Shown: positions 49,350 through 58,219 of the stretch, piece after piece
Numbering within the stretch: position 1 is the stretch's first letter
How the letters are laid out: each line of letters opens with the position of its first letter
NCBI GenBank assembly: GCA_016182655.1
Contig: JACPGB010000008.1
Coordinates: 79,962 to 143,961 of the forward strand
Direction of reading: 5' to 3'
DNA: 64,000 bases
DNA from: Deltaproteobacteria bacterium
GTDB lineage: Bacteria > Desulfobacterota > GWC2-55-46
The notes under the pieces: generated by a model
The model's database searches: none
Told to the model about the DNA's origin: nothing
The model's input: the letters and a program-made list of their open reading frames with translations, nothing else
Program-made: the position numbers and the translations under genes

Positions 49350-50462
49350 TTATATCAGGGTATTCGCGGCTTTGGATGGTGCGGGAGCCCTCGGGGCCTT
49401 CTCTCCGAATACGTCTGAAAGCTCCCTTAGAAGGGCCTTGTTCTCCTCCCTTTTTTTAAGGGAGATGCGGAAAAAGGCCTTGCCGAGCCCCGCGAAATCA
49501 CCGAGATCCCTTATGAGCAGGCCTTTTTTGATAAGCCTTCTCTTAAGCTCCAAGGCGTCGGGCGCGCCCTCGATCAGCGCCATGACGAAGTTCGCGCCTG
49601 AGGGGAAGACCCGGATACCATTGAGCCTCCCCAATGACGACGCAAGAAACTCCCTTTCCGTCACCGCCCATTTTGACGTCCTTTCGATGTAACGCGCATC
49701 CGTCAGGGCCGCTATGGCGGTAACCGACGCAAGCGTATTGACCGACCACGGCGGAAGGTGTTTCCTCATCTTTTCAATGACCGGCTTGCTTGCGGCCGCG
49801 AACCCGAGCCTTAAACCCGCCATCGAATAGAACTTGGTCATGGAGCGGAGCACTATTACGTTCTTAAGCGAAGGCGCGTCTTGTATGATGGAGATATCCT
49901 CCGCGAAGTCCGCGAACGCCTCGTCGACCACAAGTACGGCCCCTTTTTTTCTGCAAATGGACGCGATCGACAAGACCTCTTCCCTTGAAAGCGTCGTCCC
50001 GGCAGGGTTAGACGGGTTCCCGATAAAGACAAGGCCGCACCCCTCGACGCGCCTTGCGAGCTTCTTCTCGTCGAGCCTGAAAGCGTCCCTCCAGTCGAGC
50101 ACGAACCCTGATATCTTCGTCCCTGACAATTTGAGCGCGCGACCATACTCGGAGAAGGCCGGCCCCACTATGAGCGCCTTCCCGGGTTTGAATACCATTG
50201 GTATAAGGTGGATGAGCTCGGTCGAGCCGTTTGCCGGGAGGATCGAAGACTCGGGTATTGAATGACGCAGAGAGAGAGAGCGTTTAAGCTCTTGCGCGTC
50301 CGGGTCCGGGTAAGGGGGGATCAGGCTCAAGGAGCTTCTTAAGGCCTTCAAGGCCCTGGTCGACGGGCCGAATGGGTTTATCGAGGCGCTGAAATCGATG
50401 ATCTTGAGCGGGTCGATCCCGAGGCGTTTGGCCGCCTCCCATATGTTGCCGCCGTGGGTCAT
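49350..50462 (-). CDS. cobD: Threonine-phosphate decarboxylase-type aminotransferase (CobD)
   Basis: A 370-residue PLP enzyme of the histidinol-phosphate aminotransferase/CobD group. It starts MTHGGNIWEAAKRLG, which is typical of cobalamin-linked CobD, and shows the IIDFSASINPFGP motif, NPSNPAGT, VVDEAFADF, and PLP-lysine K210 in LRSMTKFYSMAGLRLGF. CobD makes aminopropanol phosphate for the B12 nucleotide loop. It is the last gene of the minus-strand operon with cobQ and cbiB, which supports the role; the start is 6 nt beyond the stop of the synthetase beta subunit. Not to be confused with CbiB, which some genomes also call CobD. Confidence 0.88.
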   Translation of the reverse strand: MTHGGNIWEAAKRLGIDPLKIIDFSASINPFGPSTRALKALRSSLSLIPPYPDPDAQELKRSLSLRHSIPESSILPANGSTELIHLIPMVFKPGKALIVGPAFSEYGRALKLSGTKISGFVLDWRDAFRLDEKKLARRVEGCGLVFIGNPSNPAGTTLSREEVLSIASICRKKGAVLVVDEAFADFAEDISIIQDAPSLKNVIVLRSMTKFYSMAGLRLGFAAASKPVIEKMRKHLPPWSVNTLASVTAIAALTDARYIERTSKWAVTEREFLASSLGRLNGIRVFPSGANFVMALIEGAPDALELKRRLIKKGLLIRDLGDFAGLGKAFFRISLKKREENKALLRELSDVFGEKAPRAPAPSKAANTLI

Positions 50463-50467
50463 CGGGA

Positions 50468-51169
50468 TTATTTCAGGACCGCCCTCGCGTCCACGGCCAT
50501 GACTCCGCGCTCGTATACGAGGAGCGGGTTTATCTCCAGCTCTTTCAACGCGTCGACTTCTTCCATTATATTCGAGACCATCAAAATGATCTCGGCCACG
50601 GCCTCTATGTCCTTGAAGGTATCTCCCCTGTAGCCGGTGAGGAGGGCAAAGCCCTTCACCTCGGTCATCATGCCTATCGCCTCTTTTTTTGACAACGGCC
50701 CGAGCCTGAAAGAGACGTCCTTCATAAGCTCCACGGCAACTCCGCCGATGCCGAACATGATGAGCGGGCCGAACTGCTCGTCCCGGACGGCCCCGATTAT
50801 CACCTCAGCCCCTTTTGGCGCCATCTCCTCGACGAGGAAGCCCTCTATCATCGAGGTCGCGGACTCGTCCGCGACGGTCAAGACCATCTCGGCCCACTTC
50901 TCTTCCAGTTCCTTCGCGTTCCTTATCCCGAGCGCAACTCCTCCGACGTCGCTCTTGTGGACGATATCAGGAGAGACGACCTTCAAGGCCAGCGGGTATC
51001 CTATCTTCGCGGCCATCTCTATCGCGCCGCTCAGGTCCTTGGCCACTTGCGACCTCGGCACCGGTACGCCGGAGAGCCTTAGTATCTCCTTCGCGTCCGG
51101 CTCGGGGAGGGTCTTTCTCCCGAGGCTCTGCGCGTCTATGACGAGCCTTTCTATCGCTTGCTTGTCCAT
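50468..51169 (-). CDS. ADP-forming acyl-CoA synthetase, beta (ATP-grasp) subunit
   Basis: A 233-residue ATP-grasp protein: SGVPVPRSQVAKDLSGAIEMAAKIGYPLALKVVSPDIVHKSD, SMIEGFLVEEMAPKGAEVIIG, FGPLIMFGIGGVAVELMKD and ELEINPLLV. These are the marks of the acetate/acyl-CoA ligase (ADP) beta subunit. It starts 1 nt after the alpha subunit stop, so the two form one enzyme that makes ATP from an acyl-CoA or activates an acid. Its place in a cobalamin operon may link it to propionate or propanediol metabolism, but that is inference. Confidence 0.9.
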   Translation of the reverse strand: MDKQAIERLVIDAQSLGRKTLPEPDAKEILRLSGVPVPRSQVAKDLSGAIEMAAKIGYPLALKVVSPDIVHKSDVGGVALGIRNAKELEEKWAEMVLTVADESATSMIEGFLVEEMAPKGAEVIIGAVRDEQFGPLIMFGIGGVAVELMKDVSFRLGPLSKKEAIGMMTEVKGFALLTGYRGDTFKDIEAVAEIILMVSNIMEEVDALKELEINPLLVYERGVMAVDARAVLK

Positions 51170-51170
51170 C

Positions 51171-52556
51171 TTAACCGCCGCGCCTTGAGGCAGAGGCCCT
51201 CGCGAGAATAGAGGCCGCCTTCACGGCCGCCTCAGGGGTCTGGAATACCGGGAAACCTGATCTTCTGAATAATTCGGACTTCGACCTCGTGAACGCGCCG
51301 CCAGGCGAGCAGACGAGGACCGGTTTTTTTATCGCGAGCGAGCGCTCCGAGATGAGCGAGGGCAATTCGTCCGTAAGCCCCGGAGGCCCCCAGAGCGCGG
51401 CGACTATGGCGATGTCGAATGAGTCGTCGGAAAGCGTCTTTTCGAGCGCGTCCGCGTACATCTCGTCCGTCACGCTCCCGGTAAGGTCGATGGGGTTCCC
51501 TATGGAAAAGTAGGAGGGCAGGCCGTCCTGCACCCTCTCCTTCAAATCCTCCGAAAGGGGCGGCACCTCGAGCCCGGCCTCGACGCAAGCGTCAGCCAGG
51601 CTTACGCCCATGCCTCCGCCGTCGGTGATAATAATGACGCGAGGACCGCTCGCCCCGGAGCCGGATCCGAACGCCTTGCACGCGGCGATGAACTCCTCGT
51701 ATCCGTCGAGCTCAATTACGCCGGACTTCCTGAACGCCGCGCGGTATGCCTCGTAGTTGCCGGCTATCGCGCCCGTGTGGGAGAGCGCGGAGAGAGCGCC
51801 GGCGCCGCGTTTTCCGACCTTTATGGCAAAGACCGGTTTTTTGGACGCGCAGAATGAGGCCGCCTCGATGAAGGCCCGCCCGTCGCTTATCGCCTCAATG
51901 TAGACCGCGACGGCCTTCGTGTGTTCATCCTCGGCGAGAAAACGGAGGCAGTCCGCCTCGTTCACATCCGCCTTGTTGCCGTAGCTGACGACGCGGGCGA
52001 CACCGATGCCTTCGCCGGCGAGCTCGTCCATCGCGGTTATCGCAAACGACCCGCTCTGGGAGATGATGGAGAGGCCTCCGGCAACGGGCCTCGATATCCT
52101 CGTCCGAGGAATGAAAAAAGTATCGAGCCTGGAGATAGCGTCGTAAATGCCCATGCAGTTCGGGCCAATCACACGGATCCCCGTCTCTTTCGCAATATCT
52201 TTTATTTCCCGCTCGAGTCCCTTGCCAGCCTCCCCGGTCTCCCCGAAGCCGCCGCTTACGATCACCGCGCCCCTTGTCTTGCCGGCCGAGTCCCTCAACG
52301 CCTCTGGCGTACGCGCGGACGGCAGGGCATAGACGGCAAGGTCTACGCCATTCTCTATTTCAGAGACCGAGGGGAAACACTTAAGCCCCCTCACGGACGA
52401 ATACTTCGGGTTTACAGGGACGACCCTGCCGGGGAAGCCGGATGAGATGAGGCTGTCGATTATCACGGACGAGAGCTTGCCCGGGGCCTCGGAGGCCCCG
52501 ACGACCGCGACACTCTTCGGATCGAAGAAAAATTCTATGCTCTTTTTCACCATCAA
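51171..52556 (-). CDS. ADP-forming acyl-CoA synthetase, alpha (CoA-binding) subunit
   Basis: A 461-residue protein. CoA-binding Rossmann domain (SVAVVGASEAPGKLSSVIIDSL; GPNCMGIYD), then the phospho-His domain (SIISQSGSFAITAMDE ... LSHTGAIAGNYEA with H260 as the likely phosphorylated His), and a third flavodoxin-like domain (IIITDGGGMGVSLADACVEAG). Together with the ATP-grasp beta subunit it is the two-subunit form of acetyl-CoA synthetase (ADP-forming). The reaction is acyl-CoA + ADP + Pi to acid + ATP + CoA. Acyl specificity is not known. Confidence 0.9.
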   Translation of the reverse strand: MMVKKSIEFFFDPKSVAVVGASEAPGKLSSVIIDSLISSGFPGRVVPVNPKYSSVRGLKCFPSVSEIENGVDLAVYALPSARTPEALRDSAGKTRGAVIVSGGFGETGEAGKGLEREIKDIAKETGIRVIGPNCMGIYDAISRLDTFFIPRTRISRPVAGGLSIISQSGSFAITAMDELAGEGIGVARVVSYGNKADVNEADCLRFLAEDEHTKAVAVYIEAISDGRAFIEAASFCASKKPVFAIKVGKRGAGALSALSHTGAIAGNYEAYRAAFRKSGVIELDGYEEFIAACKAFGSGSGASGPRVIIITDGGGMGVSLADACVEAGLEVPPLSEDLKERVQDGLPSYFSIGNPIDLTGSVTDEMYADALEKTLSDDSFDIAIVAALWGPPGLTDELPSLISERSLAIKKPVLVCSPGGAFTRSKSELFRRSGFPVFQTPEAAVKAASILARASASRRGG

Positions 52557-52581
52557 CGGATTACCGGGATCGCCGGGGATC

Positions 52582-52785
52582 TCAATCTACTTTGAATGCC
52601 GCCTTGATGACGGCCTGGAACTCGGTTATCTTGCCGTCCGTTATCTTGCCGTGCTGTTCGGTCACCTCGAACCAGGCAAGTCCGTGGACGGTCTTCGTGG
52701 CCTTTTCTATAGCGTTCCTTATAGCGTCCTCGAAACTCTTTTCCGAAATACCGACAAGCTCCAGCTTCTTGTATACCCTCTCCAT
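52582..52785 (-). CDS. Dodecin
   Basis: A 67-residue protein, MERVYKKLELVGISEKSFEDAIRNAIEKATKTVHGLAWFEVTE... with the dodecin fold and the Trp (LAWFEV) that stacks on flavin. Dodecins form hollow dodecamers that store riboflavin, FMN or CoA. AAGGAGG lies 8 nt before ATG. It precedes the acyl-CoA synthetase alpha gene by 25 nt, an interesting neighbour for a CoA/flavin-binding protein. Confidence 0.92.
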   Translation of the reverse strand: MERVYKKLELVGISEKSFEDAIRNAIEKATKTVHGLAWFEVTEQHGKITDGKITEFQAVIKAAFKVD

Positions 52786-52922
52786 CTTCCCCTCCTTTTG
52801 AACTCTGGACTTTCAGGCTTCAAGGGTCCGGGCGCGAGGCCCGGATCGTAAAGCGAGCGCGCGGTTTAACGCCGCGGGACAGAGCAAGAAGACAACGAAG
52901 CAGACGGGCTTTTTCCGGGCCG

Positions 52923-53393
52923 TTAGAGCCTGAGATTCCGGGACATGAAGAATATGACGGTTATGCCGCTTGCCATGACGGCCATGTTGATGGCCGCGCT
53001 CTGGGCGTGCACCTTTTTGAAGCGCGCCCTCATCTCCTCTTTCTTTACCGGGTCCTGGATGTTTCTTATCTCCGCTGACATGACCCTCGCCTTCTCGCCT
53101 ACGATGAGGCCGGAGTAGAATGTCATGGCGGTCATGAGCGCGACGAGCGAGATCCGTGCCGCGGGAAAGGCCTTTTCTATGAGAGAGACGGCTATGAGGG
53201 ATAGAAGCGAGAGGACACCGGCCGCATAGCCTATCATCCAATACTTGGGGAACAGATCTCCGACGAGGTCGGAGGCAAGCTCCCTCGGGAGCACCTTGAA
53301 TATACTCGGCGCAACAAAGAAAGTAAAGAATATAAGCATGCCGATCCAGACCACCATGCTTATGAGGAGGAGGAACCTGAAAAAGTTGAGCAT
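52923..53393 (-). CDS. DUF4149-like (TMEM205-type) membrane protein
   Basis: A 156-residue protein with four membrane helices (about 5-28, 52-72, 80-100, 130-150). The start MLNFFRFLLLISMVVWIGMLIFFTFFVAPSIF and the loop VGDLFPKYWMIGYAAGVL match the DUF4149/TMEM205 pattern. Function unknown, with no clear link to B12 other than position: it follows cbiB by 21 nt. Confidence 0.75.
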   Translation of the reverse strand: MLNFFRFLLLISMVVWIGMLIFFTFFVAPSIFKVLPRELASDLVGDLFPKYWMIGYAAGVLSLLSLIAVSLIEKAFPAARISLVALMTAMTFYSGLIVGEKARVMSAEIRNIQDPVKKEEMRARFKKVHAQSAAINMAVMASGITVIFFMSRNLRL

Positions 53394-53414
53394 AGGCCGC
53401 CTTAGTGGATGATT

Positions 53415-54401
53415 TTAGAAGAGTATTATCGCCGCCCTTGACGCAAATGCGAGCGCAACCATCAAAAGGGCGCTCACTTCCATCAGCCTTATCGCGCGAT
53501 TGACCGAGCCTTCGTCCGGCGACGCATCCATATCCCCTATCGACGGTTTGGGGACAAAGACCCCGCCGTAATAAGACCCGCCGCCGAGTTTAAGATCCAG
53601 GGCGCCCGCTACCGCGGCCTCGGGCCGCCCGGAGTTCGGGGACGGGTGGTTTCCGCCGTCCCGGAGGAATATCCTCAGGGACCCCATCCAATTATACCCT
53701 AAAATGAAGGAGGCTGAGAAGACGAGGATGGCGCAGAGCCTCGCCGGGATGTAATTGGCAACGTCGTCGAGCCTCGCGCCGGACCAGCCGAGGTCTTTGT
53801 ATCTCTCGTTTTTGTATCCTATCATCGAGTCCACGGTGTTCACCGCCTTGTACGCGAGCATGAGCGCGGGGCCGCCAATGGCGAGGTAGAAAAGCGGCGC
53901 GACTATGCCGTCCGAGGTGTTCTCGGCGACTGTCTCGACCGTCGCCCTCATGACCCCGTCCTTTGAAAGGGACGCGGTGTCCCTGCCCACTATGCGCGAT
54001 AGGGCCTTCCGCGCCCCTTCGATCCCGCTTGTCTTGAAGGCGTTGACGACCCCGAGCGCCTCTGTCTTAAGCGATTTTATAGACAGGCACCACCAGACGA
54101 TAACGAGCGAGATCATCTGGGATAGTACAGGCGAAACGCCGTATGAGACATGGAGGAGGATGAGCGCGATGGCGTATGTGAGGCCGACGACAATGATGAC
54201 GAGCAAGACCCCGCCGAGGCGGAGAGCGCCGGGGGTGCGTACGAACCGCCTTACCGCCCTTTCGAGCGCGGTTATAAATGAGCCGATCCACCTTACCGGG
54301 TGGGGGAGCCTTTCCGGGTCGCCTATTGCAAGGTCAAGGAGATAGGCAAGGATGAGGATAAAAGGCGAAAACGGCGGCGAAAGAAGACTTATGTCAGGCA
54401 T
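53415..54401 (-). CDS. cbiB: Cobalamin biosynthesis protein CbiB/CobD
   Basis: A 328-residue integral membrane protein. It has family blocks LAYLLDLAIGDPERLPHPVRWIGSFI, ETVAENTSDGIVAPLFY, AYKAVNTVDSMIGYKNERYKDLGWSGARLDDVANYIPARL and NSGRPEAAVAGAL. CbiB joins aminopropanol or its phosphate to adenosylcobyric acid to give adenosylcobinamide. Its start overlaps the end of cobQ by 13 nt. With cobQ and cobD it covers the late part of B12 synthesis; the early corrin genes are elsewhere. Confidence 0.92.
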   Translation of the reverse strand: MPDISLLSPPFSPFILILAYLLDLAIGDPERLPHPVRWIGSFITALERAVRRFVRTPGALRLGGVLLVIIVVGLTYAIALILLHVSYGVSPVLSQMISLVIVWWCLSIKSLKTEALGVVNAFKTSGIEGARKALSRIVGRDTASLSKDGVMRATVETVAENTSDGIVAPLFYLAIGGPALMLAYKAVNTVDSMIGYKNERYKDLGWSGARLDDVANYIPARLCAILVFSASFILGYNWMGSLRIFLRDGGNHPSPNSGRPEAAVAGALDLKLGGGSYYGGVFVPKPSIGDMDASPDEGSVNRAIRLMEVSALLMVALAFASRAAIILF

Positions 54402-55891
54402 TCAGGCTTTAGCCCCATTATCTTCATTATCTCATCGATTTTGACGCTCTTCTCGACGAGCGCGGCCCACTTATCGAGCGCCTCATTCCTCTTTGCCGCG
54501 AACGAGGTCTGCGCCCTTGCCGGAAGCCCCTTCTTCCCAGGAAGCATGTCGAGGAACGCGCGCCTGAATGCGTCGTTGTCGAATATGCCGTGTATGTAGG
54601 TGCCGAAGACCGTGCCATCGGCCCCGCCGTCAAGGACTTCTACCCCCTCTCCGTTCCGCTCGCTTATCCGGGAGAACGGCTTTAGGCTCCCTTTGGTCTC
54701 GCCCATGTGTATCTCGTAGCCTGAGGCATCAAAGCTATTTCCATCGAATTCGAGCGAGGCCCGCACATTGAAGGTCTTTTTGTGCTCGAGGATGGTCGTT
54801 GTGCAGTCTAAAAATGCGAGCCCGGCCTCCGTTGCCTTCGTTGACTCCATGCCGAACGGGTCCCTGACCTCACTGCCGAGCATCTGGAAGCCGCCGCATA
54901 CGCCGAATATCACGCCGCCTCTTTCCCTGAAGGAGCGGAGCTTTTCGAAAAACCCCTTATCTTTCAGCCACGCGAGGTCCGATACCGTGTTCTTTGTGCC
55001 GGGGATGATGACGGCGTCCGCGCCTTCAATACCTTCGGGGGATTCGATATATTTTAAATTAACGACTTCAGCCCTGAACGGGTCGAAGTCCGTGAAGTTC
55101 GATATCCTCGGGAGCCTTATTACGGCAATGGTCACGGCGGAAGCGCCAGCCGGTTCATTTGAATCGAGCGCGACCCCGTCCTCGTCAGGCAAGAGCATTT
55201 CCTTGAAATAAGGTACGACGCCAAGGACCGGCTTTTTCGTCCGCGCCTCCAGAAACTCAAGCCCCGGTTTGAGTAGCCCGATGTCCCCCCTGAACTTGTT
55301 TATGACGAATCCCTTTACGCGCTCCCTTTCGGCTGGCGTCAGGAGATCGAGCGTGCCGACGAGGTGGGCGAATACGCCGCCCCTGTCTATGTCGCCCGCG
55401 AGGATGACGGGGGCATCGCACATCTCGGCGATGCCCATGTTGGCGATGTCGTTATCCCTTAAATTCACCTCGGCCGGGCTCCCGGCCCCCTCGATAACGA
55501 TTACCTCGTATTCGGCGGACAATCGCTCGTAGCTCTCGGCGACGAACCTCTTAGCCTCTTTTTTGAACGAGTGGTACTCCCTTGCGGACATTGAGCCGAA
55601 TACCTTGCCGTGGATTATGACTTGAGAGACGGCATCCCCCGTGGGTTTCAAGAGTATGGGGTTCATGTCAGATGTGGCCTCAATTCCAGCCGCCTCGGCC
55701 TGGAAGGCCTGGGCGCGGCCTATCTCGTGGCCTGAGCGGGTGACAGCCGAGTTAAGCGCCATGTTCTGCGCCTTGAAGGGCGCGGCCTTGAAGCCCCTGT
55801 GCTTTAAAATCCTTAAGAGCGCGGCTGTAAGGACGGATTTGCCCGCATGGGAGCATGTGGCCTGGACCATTATGGGACGGCATTTTTTCAT
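54389..55891 (-). CDS. cobQ: Adenosylcobyric acid synthase (CobQ/CbiP)
   Basis: A 500-residue glutamine amidotransferase. The N-terminal DTBS-like ATPase part starts MKKCRPIMVQATCSHAGKSVLTAALLRIL (P-loop variant), with FKAQNMALNSAVT and VVIEGAGSPAEVNLRDNDIANMGIAE. The C-terminal class I amidotransferase part has the Cys in GVIFGVCGGFQMLG and the His in FGTYIHGIFDND. It amidates four carboxyls of adenosylcobyrinic acid a,c-diamide. First gene of the operon. The about 108 bp to the divergent M48 gene hold no cobalamin riboswitch that I can see. Confidence 0.94.
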   Translation of the reverse strand: MKKCRPIMVQATCSHAGKSVLTAALLRILKHRGFKAAPFKAQNMALNSAVTRSGHEIGRAQAFQAEAAGIEATSDMNPILLKPTGDAVSQVIIHGKVFGSMSAREYHSFKKEAKRFVAESYERLSAEYEVIVIEGAGSPAEVNLRDNDIANMGIAEMCDAPVILAGDIDRGGVFAHLVGTLDLLTPAERERVKGFVINKFRGDIGLLKPGLEFLEARTKKPVLGVVPYFKEMLLPDEDGVALDSNEPAGASAVTIAVIRLPRISNFTDFDPFRAEVVNLKYIESPEGIEGADAVIIPGTKNTVSDLAWLKDKGFFEKLRSFRERGGVIFGVCGGFQMLGSEVRDPFGMESTKATEAGLAFLDCTTTILEHKKTFNVRASLEFDGNSFDASGYEIHMGETKGSLKPFSRISERNGEGVEVLDGGADGTVFGTYIHGIFDNDAFRRAFLDMLPGKKGLPARAQTSFAAKRNEALDKWAALVEKSVKIDEIMKIMGLKPECLT

Positions 55892-55999
55892 TGCTTATCG
55901 AGCCCTGGAAATGTTAAAATCCCTTTGGATGGCACGCGTTCTTTCTGGTACCCCCCTCACCCCTCCTCATCCGAATAAAACACCAGAAGATTAAAAAAG

Positions 56000-56515
56000 A
56001 TGAGCCGTTTCAAGCAGATAGCCTTATTTTCGGCCCTATGCCTATTCCTCGCCGGACCGGCCTTTGCCGGGTCGCTGGACGAGCTCAAGGCGCGGGTCTC
56101 GGCCGTGTCAACGAGGCTTGAGCCTGCAACAGGGCTCAAACCCCGGATAATCGTAGTGAACGATACGGTAAGGAACGCCTGGGTCCAGCCCGACCGCTCC
56201 ATCATCATAACGACCGGGCTTCTCTCCGAGTGCGCCTCGGATGACGAGATGGCGTTCATTATAGCCCATGAGGCCTCCCATGTCATTTCAAAAGATTACC
56301 GGGAGAAGGTGCCTGAGTTCAGCCCGGCAACGGATATTCCGGCAGGTGAGCTCGCCGAAATAAGCGCGGACATAAACGGCGCGTTCTTTGCCAGAAAGGC
56401 CGGGTTCACCCCGGACGCCGCTCTCAAGATACTCTCCAAGATCTCGTCCGAGACTAACGCCTTTCACAAAAGACGGCTCGCCACCCTCAAGGCCTTCCTT
56501 AAGCGCTCCGACTGA
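56000..56515 (+). CDS. Small periplasmic M48 metalloprotease
   Basis: A 171-residue protein with a Sec signal (residues 1-23, ending AFAG). Zinc motif HEASH (H90, E91, H94) with the third ligand in EISAD (E120). NAWVQPDRSIIITTGLLSECAS before it is the usual M48 strand-helix lead. It is short for the family: the catalytic domain only, without the C-terminal TPR or membrane helices of BepA or HtpX. Likely housekeeping protease for outer-membrane or periplasmic proteins. Confidence 0.88.
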   Translation: MSRFKQIALFSALCLFLAGPAFAGSLDELKARVSAVSTRLEPATGLKPRIIVVNDTVRNAWVQPDRSIIITTGLLSECASDDEMAFIIAHEASHVISKDYREKVPEFSPATDIPAGELAEISADINGAFFARKAGFTPDAALKILSKISSETNAFHKRRLATLKAFLKRSD

Positions 56516-56540
56516 AAAATTACGATTTAAATTTTCACCA

Positions 56541-56585
56541 CCTCTCCTCGATCCCCTCCCTCGACGGGAGGGGATCGAGGAGAGG
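56541..56585. repeat. Perfect 20-bp-stem palindrome
   Basis: CCTCTCCTCGATCCCCTCCC, a TCGAC loop, then its perfect complement. Related to 23093-23133. It lies 25 nt after the M48 gene and could act as a transcript-end structure. Confidence 0.75.
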
Positions 56586-56623
56586 GTGAGGGATTTCCTT
56601 CCCTGCGCTTGAAAAGAAATACG

Positions 56624-56700
56624 GCCTCCCCTTGCCCCTCCTTGGTAAGGTGGGACATGTTCGGGACTCCTCCCCTTAACAAGGGGAGGCCGGGTGGGGT
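56624..56700. repeat. CTCCCCTTAACAAGGGGAG palindrome cluster
   Basis: A hairpin CTCCCCTT/AAGGGGAG, flanked by GGCCTCCCCTTG and GGCCGGGTGGGG. The same type, in the other orientation, is at 62608-62695. Confidence 0.6.
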
Positions 56701-56841
56701 CGTATACACCTCCTCTCCAGTGCACCTTCATTCCCCAAATTCCCCTGCAATTCGCATAAAAAAGTGCTATCTTTTGAAGACTCACATATTAATACCGGAT
56801 TCCCGCATTCAAGCGCGGGGATGACGGCTGGAGTACGTTCA

Positions 56842-57564
56842 ATGTCCTTTGGCAGGATCAAATTGAGCGGGGCGGCGATAGGCGGCGCGTTCGACCTTCG
56901 CGAAGAAGCCTTCCGCGCCCTCATGAGCTGGAACCCGCGCATGAAAGAGGCGGTGACCGTTGTCTCGAATGACGCGCTTTTCCGCGCGCGCATAGAGTCG
57001 CTCGGGGAAGACAGCGCGCGCCTCAAGGTCTTCGAGGAGATGGGGCCTATCGGAAGGGAGATCGACATAACGCTCCTCCAGGCGCTTCCCGAAAAGGAGC
57101 GGATGGAGCTTATCATACAGAAGACGACAGAGCTCGGCGTTGCATCCATCATCCCCTTCAAATCCGAAAAATCGATTTCGATAGACGAGAGGGACTCGGC
57201 CCAGAAGAAGTCCCACAGATGGCAGGCGGCGGCGCTAAAGGCCGCGAAGCAGTCACGGAGGCCAGATATCCCTTCAATAGAGCCGTTCTGCGCTTTTGAG
57301 GATGCGCTCCGTGTGGAGGCCGGCCTTAAAATCATGCTGTGGGAGAAGGGCGGACTGCCTTCCCTTAAGGGCGTGCTACGCGGCTACAACGGGCCCGGCC
57401 CCGTCGCGCTCCTCTCCGGCCCAGAGGGCGGGTTTACGGATGAAGAGGCCGAGGCGGCCAAAGGCGCGGGGTTCGTCCCGGTCTCGTTGGGAAATAGAAT
57501 TTTGAGGGCAGAGACTTCTGCGATTGCGGCGGTAGGGATAATTGGATATGAGATGATTGAGTAG
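56842..57564 (+). CDS. rsmE: 16S rRNA (uracil(1498)-N3)-methyltransferase
   Basis: A 240-residue SPOUT methyltransferase. ATG 56842 is chosen because GGAG lies 8 nt upstream, and the in-frame sequence before it belongs to a CCCGC...GCGGGG palindrome. The RsmE hallmark is at the C-terminus: LLSGPEGGFTDEEAEAAKGAGFVPVSLGNRILRAETSAI, the trefoil-knot SAM site. The N-terminal PUA-like domain is more diverged than usual (SFGRIKLSGAAIGGAFDLRE). RsmE methylates U1498 of 16S rRNA. Confidence 0.88.
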   Translation: MSFGRIKLSGAAIGGAFDLREEAFRALMSWNPRMKEAVTVVSNDALFRARIESLGEDSARLKVFEEMGPIGREIDITLLQALPEKERMELIIQKTTELGVASIIPFKSEKSISIDERDSAQKKSHRWQAAALKAAKQSRRPDIPSIEPFCAFEDALRVEAGLKIMLWEKGGLPSLKGVLRGYNGPGPVALLSGPEGGFTDEEAEAAKGAGFVPVSLGNRILRAETSAIAAVGIIGYEMIE

Positions 57565-57600
57565 GAAGGCTTTCGGGTGGAAGCCTCGCCTTTATAAAAA

Positions 57601-57681
57601 GTTGGGTTACGCTTTGCTAACCCAACCTACCCTGTCAATGATAAGCCGCGCTGTCATTGCGAGCGAAGCGCGGCAATCTCA
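57601..57681. repeat. GTTGGGTTACGC palindrome (copy 4) and half of a GTCATTGCGAGCGAAGC element
   Basis: The palindrome is at 57601-57626; CTGTCATTGCGAGCGAAGCG follows at about 57650 and continues to CAATCTCATC, but its second terminal repeat is missing. Confidence 0.6.
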
Positions 57682-57714
57682 TCTTTTACCAAGTCAAACT
57701 CTTGAGCCATGTAG

Positions 57715-57822
57715 GTTGGGCTGAGGGCAGCGAAGCCCAACAATTCAGTTGAGTGCGCTGGGTTGCGCAGCAATGGCATGAAGGCTGCTGGGCTTCGTTC
57801 CTCAGCCCAGCCTACAAAACTG
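57715..57822. repeat. MITE-like element with about 29-bp terminal inverted repeats
   Basis: TAGGTTGGGCTGAGGGCAGC on the left and CTCAGCCCAGCCTA on the right are inverted repeats of about 29 bp with few mismatches, enclosing about 50 bp. It overlaps the 3' end of the C39-like gene (57812). Confidence 0.65.
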
Positions 57823-58219
57823 ATATATACCACTTGGGCTTCATTCGTCCAAAGTCTGTTCTGAGATTTGCGCATAAGCTCTTACTGGAGTCCAGCACGT
57901 AGGATTCTCCGCTCTCGCGGACAAACACTACCCAATGCCAATATGGGCGACCCTTCTCGATATGCCATTTGATTGCCAATAAGGCGCAATCCGGCAGGGC
58001 CTCCCACGAACTAAACGGAATTTCACAAGGACTTGTTTTAATGCCGAAGTGCTCCAGTAATCTTCGGACATGAGAAGTTTCCGACCACAAATTTTCGTCA
58101 TGGGCGAATATCCCTATAGAATTAGCAATCGACTTCGCCTTAGGATACGTAAGGCCGACGATTGCGGCAACGCTTGCGATACCGCAGCCTGTGCGTTCTA
58201 ACTGAACTACTGGTTTCAT
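57812..58219 (-). CDS. C39-like (bacteriocin-processing-fold) cysteine protease
   Basis: A 135-residue protein, chosen from ATG 58217-58219 (a longer frame would start at TTG). The papain-like triad of peptidase C39 can be traced: C12 in ERTGCGIASVAAIVG, H95 in WHWVVFV and D110 in SYVLDS. Helix VRRLLEHFGIKTSPCEIP lies between. C39 domains normally cut double-Gly leader peptides at the start of ABC exporters; here the domain is alone, with no transporter or membrane segment. It may act as a free protease or a processing enzyme in trans. Flanked on both sides by dispersed repeats. Confidence 0.75.
   Translation of the reverse strand: MKPVVQLERTGCGIASVAAIVGLTYPKAKSIANSIGIFAHDENLWSETSHVRRLLEHFGIKTSPCEIPFSSWEALPDCALLAIKWHIEKGRPYWHWVVFVRESGESYVLDSSKSLCANLRTDFGRMKPKWYISVL

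Noticed and set aside
55892..55999. Cobalamin riboswitch in front of cobQ
   Set aside because: The gap to the divergent gene is only about 108 bp, and no B12-box sequence is visible.
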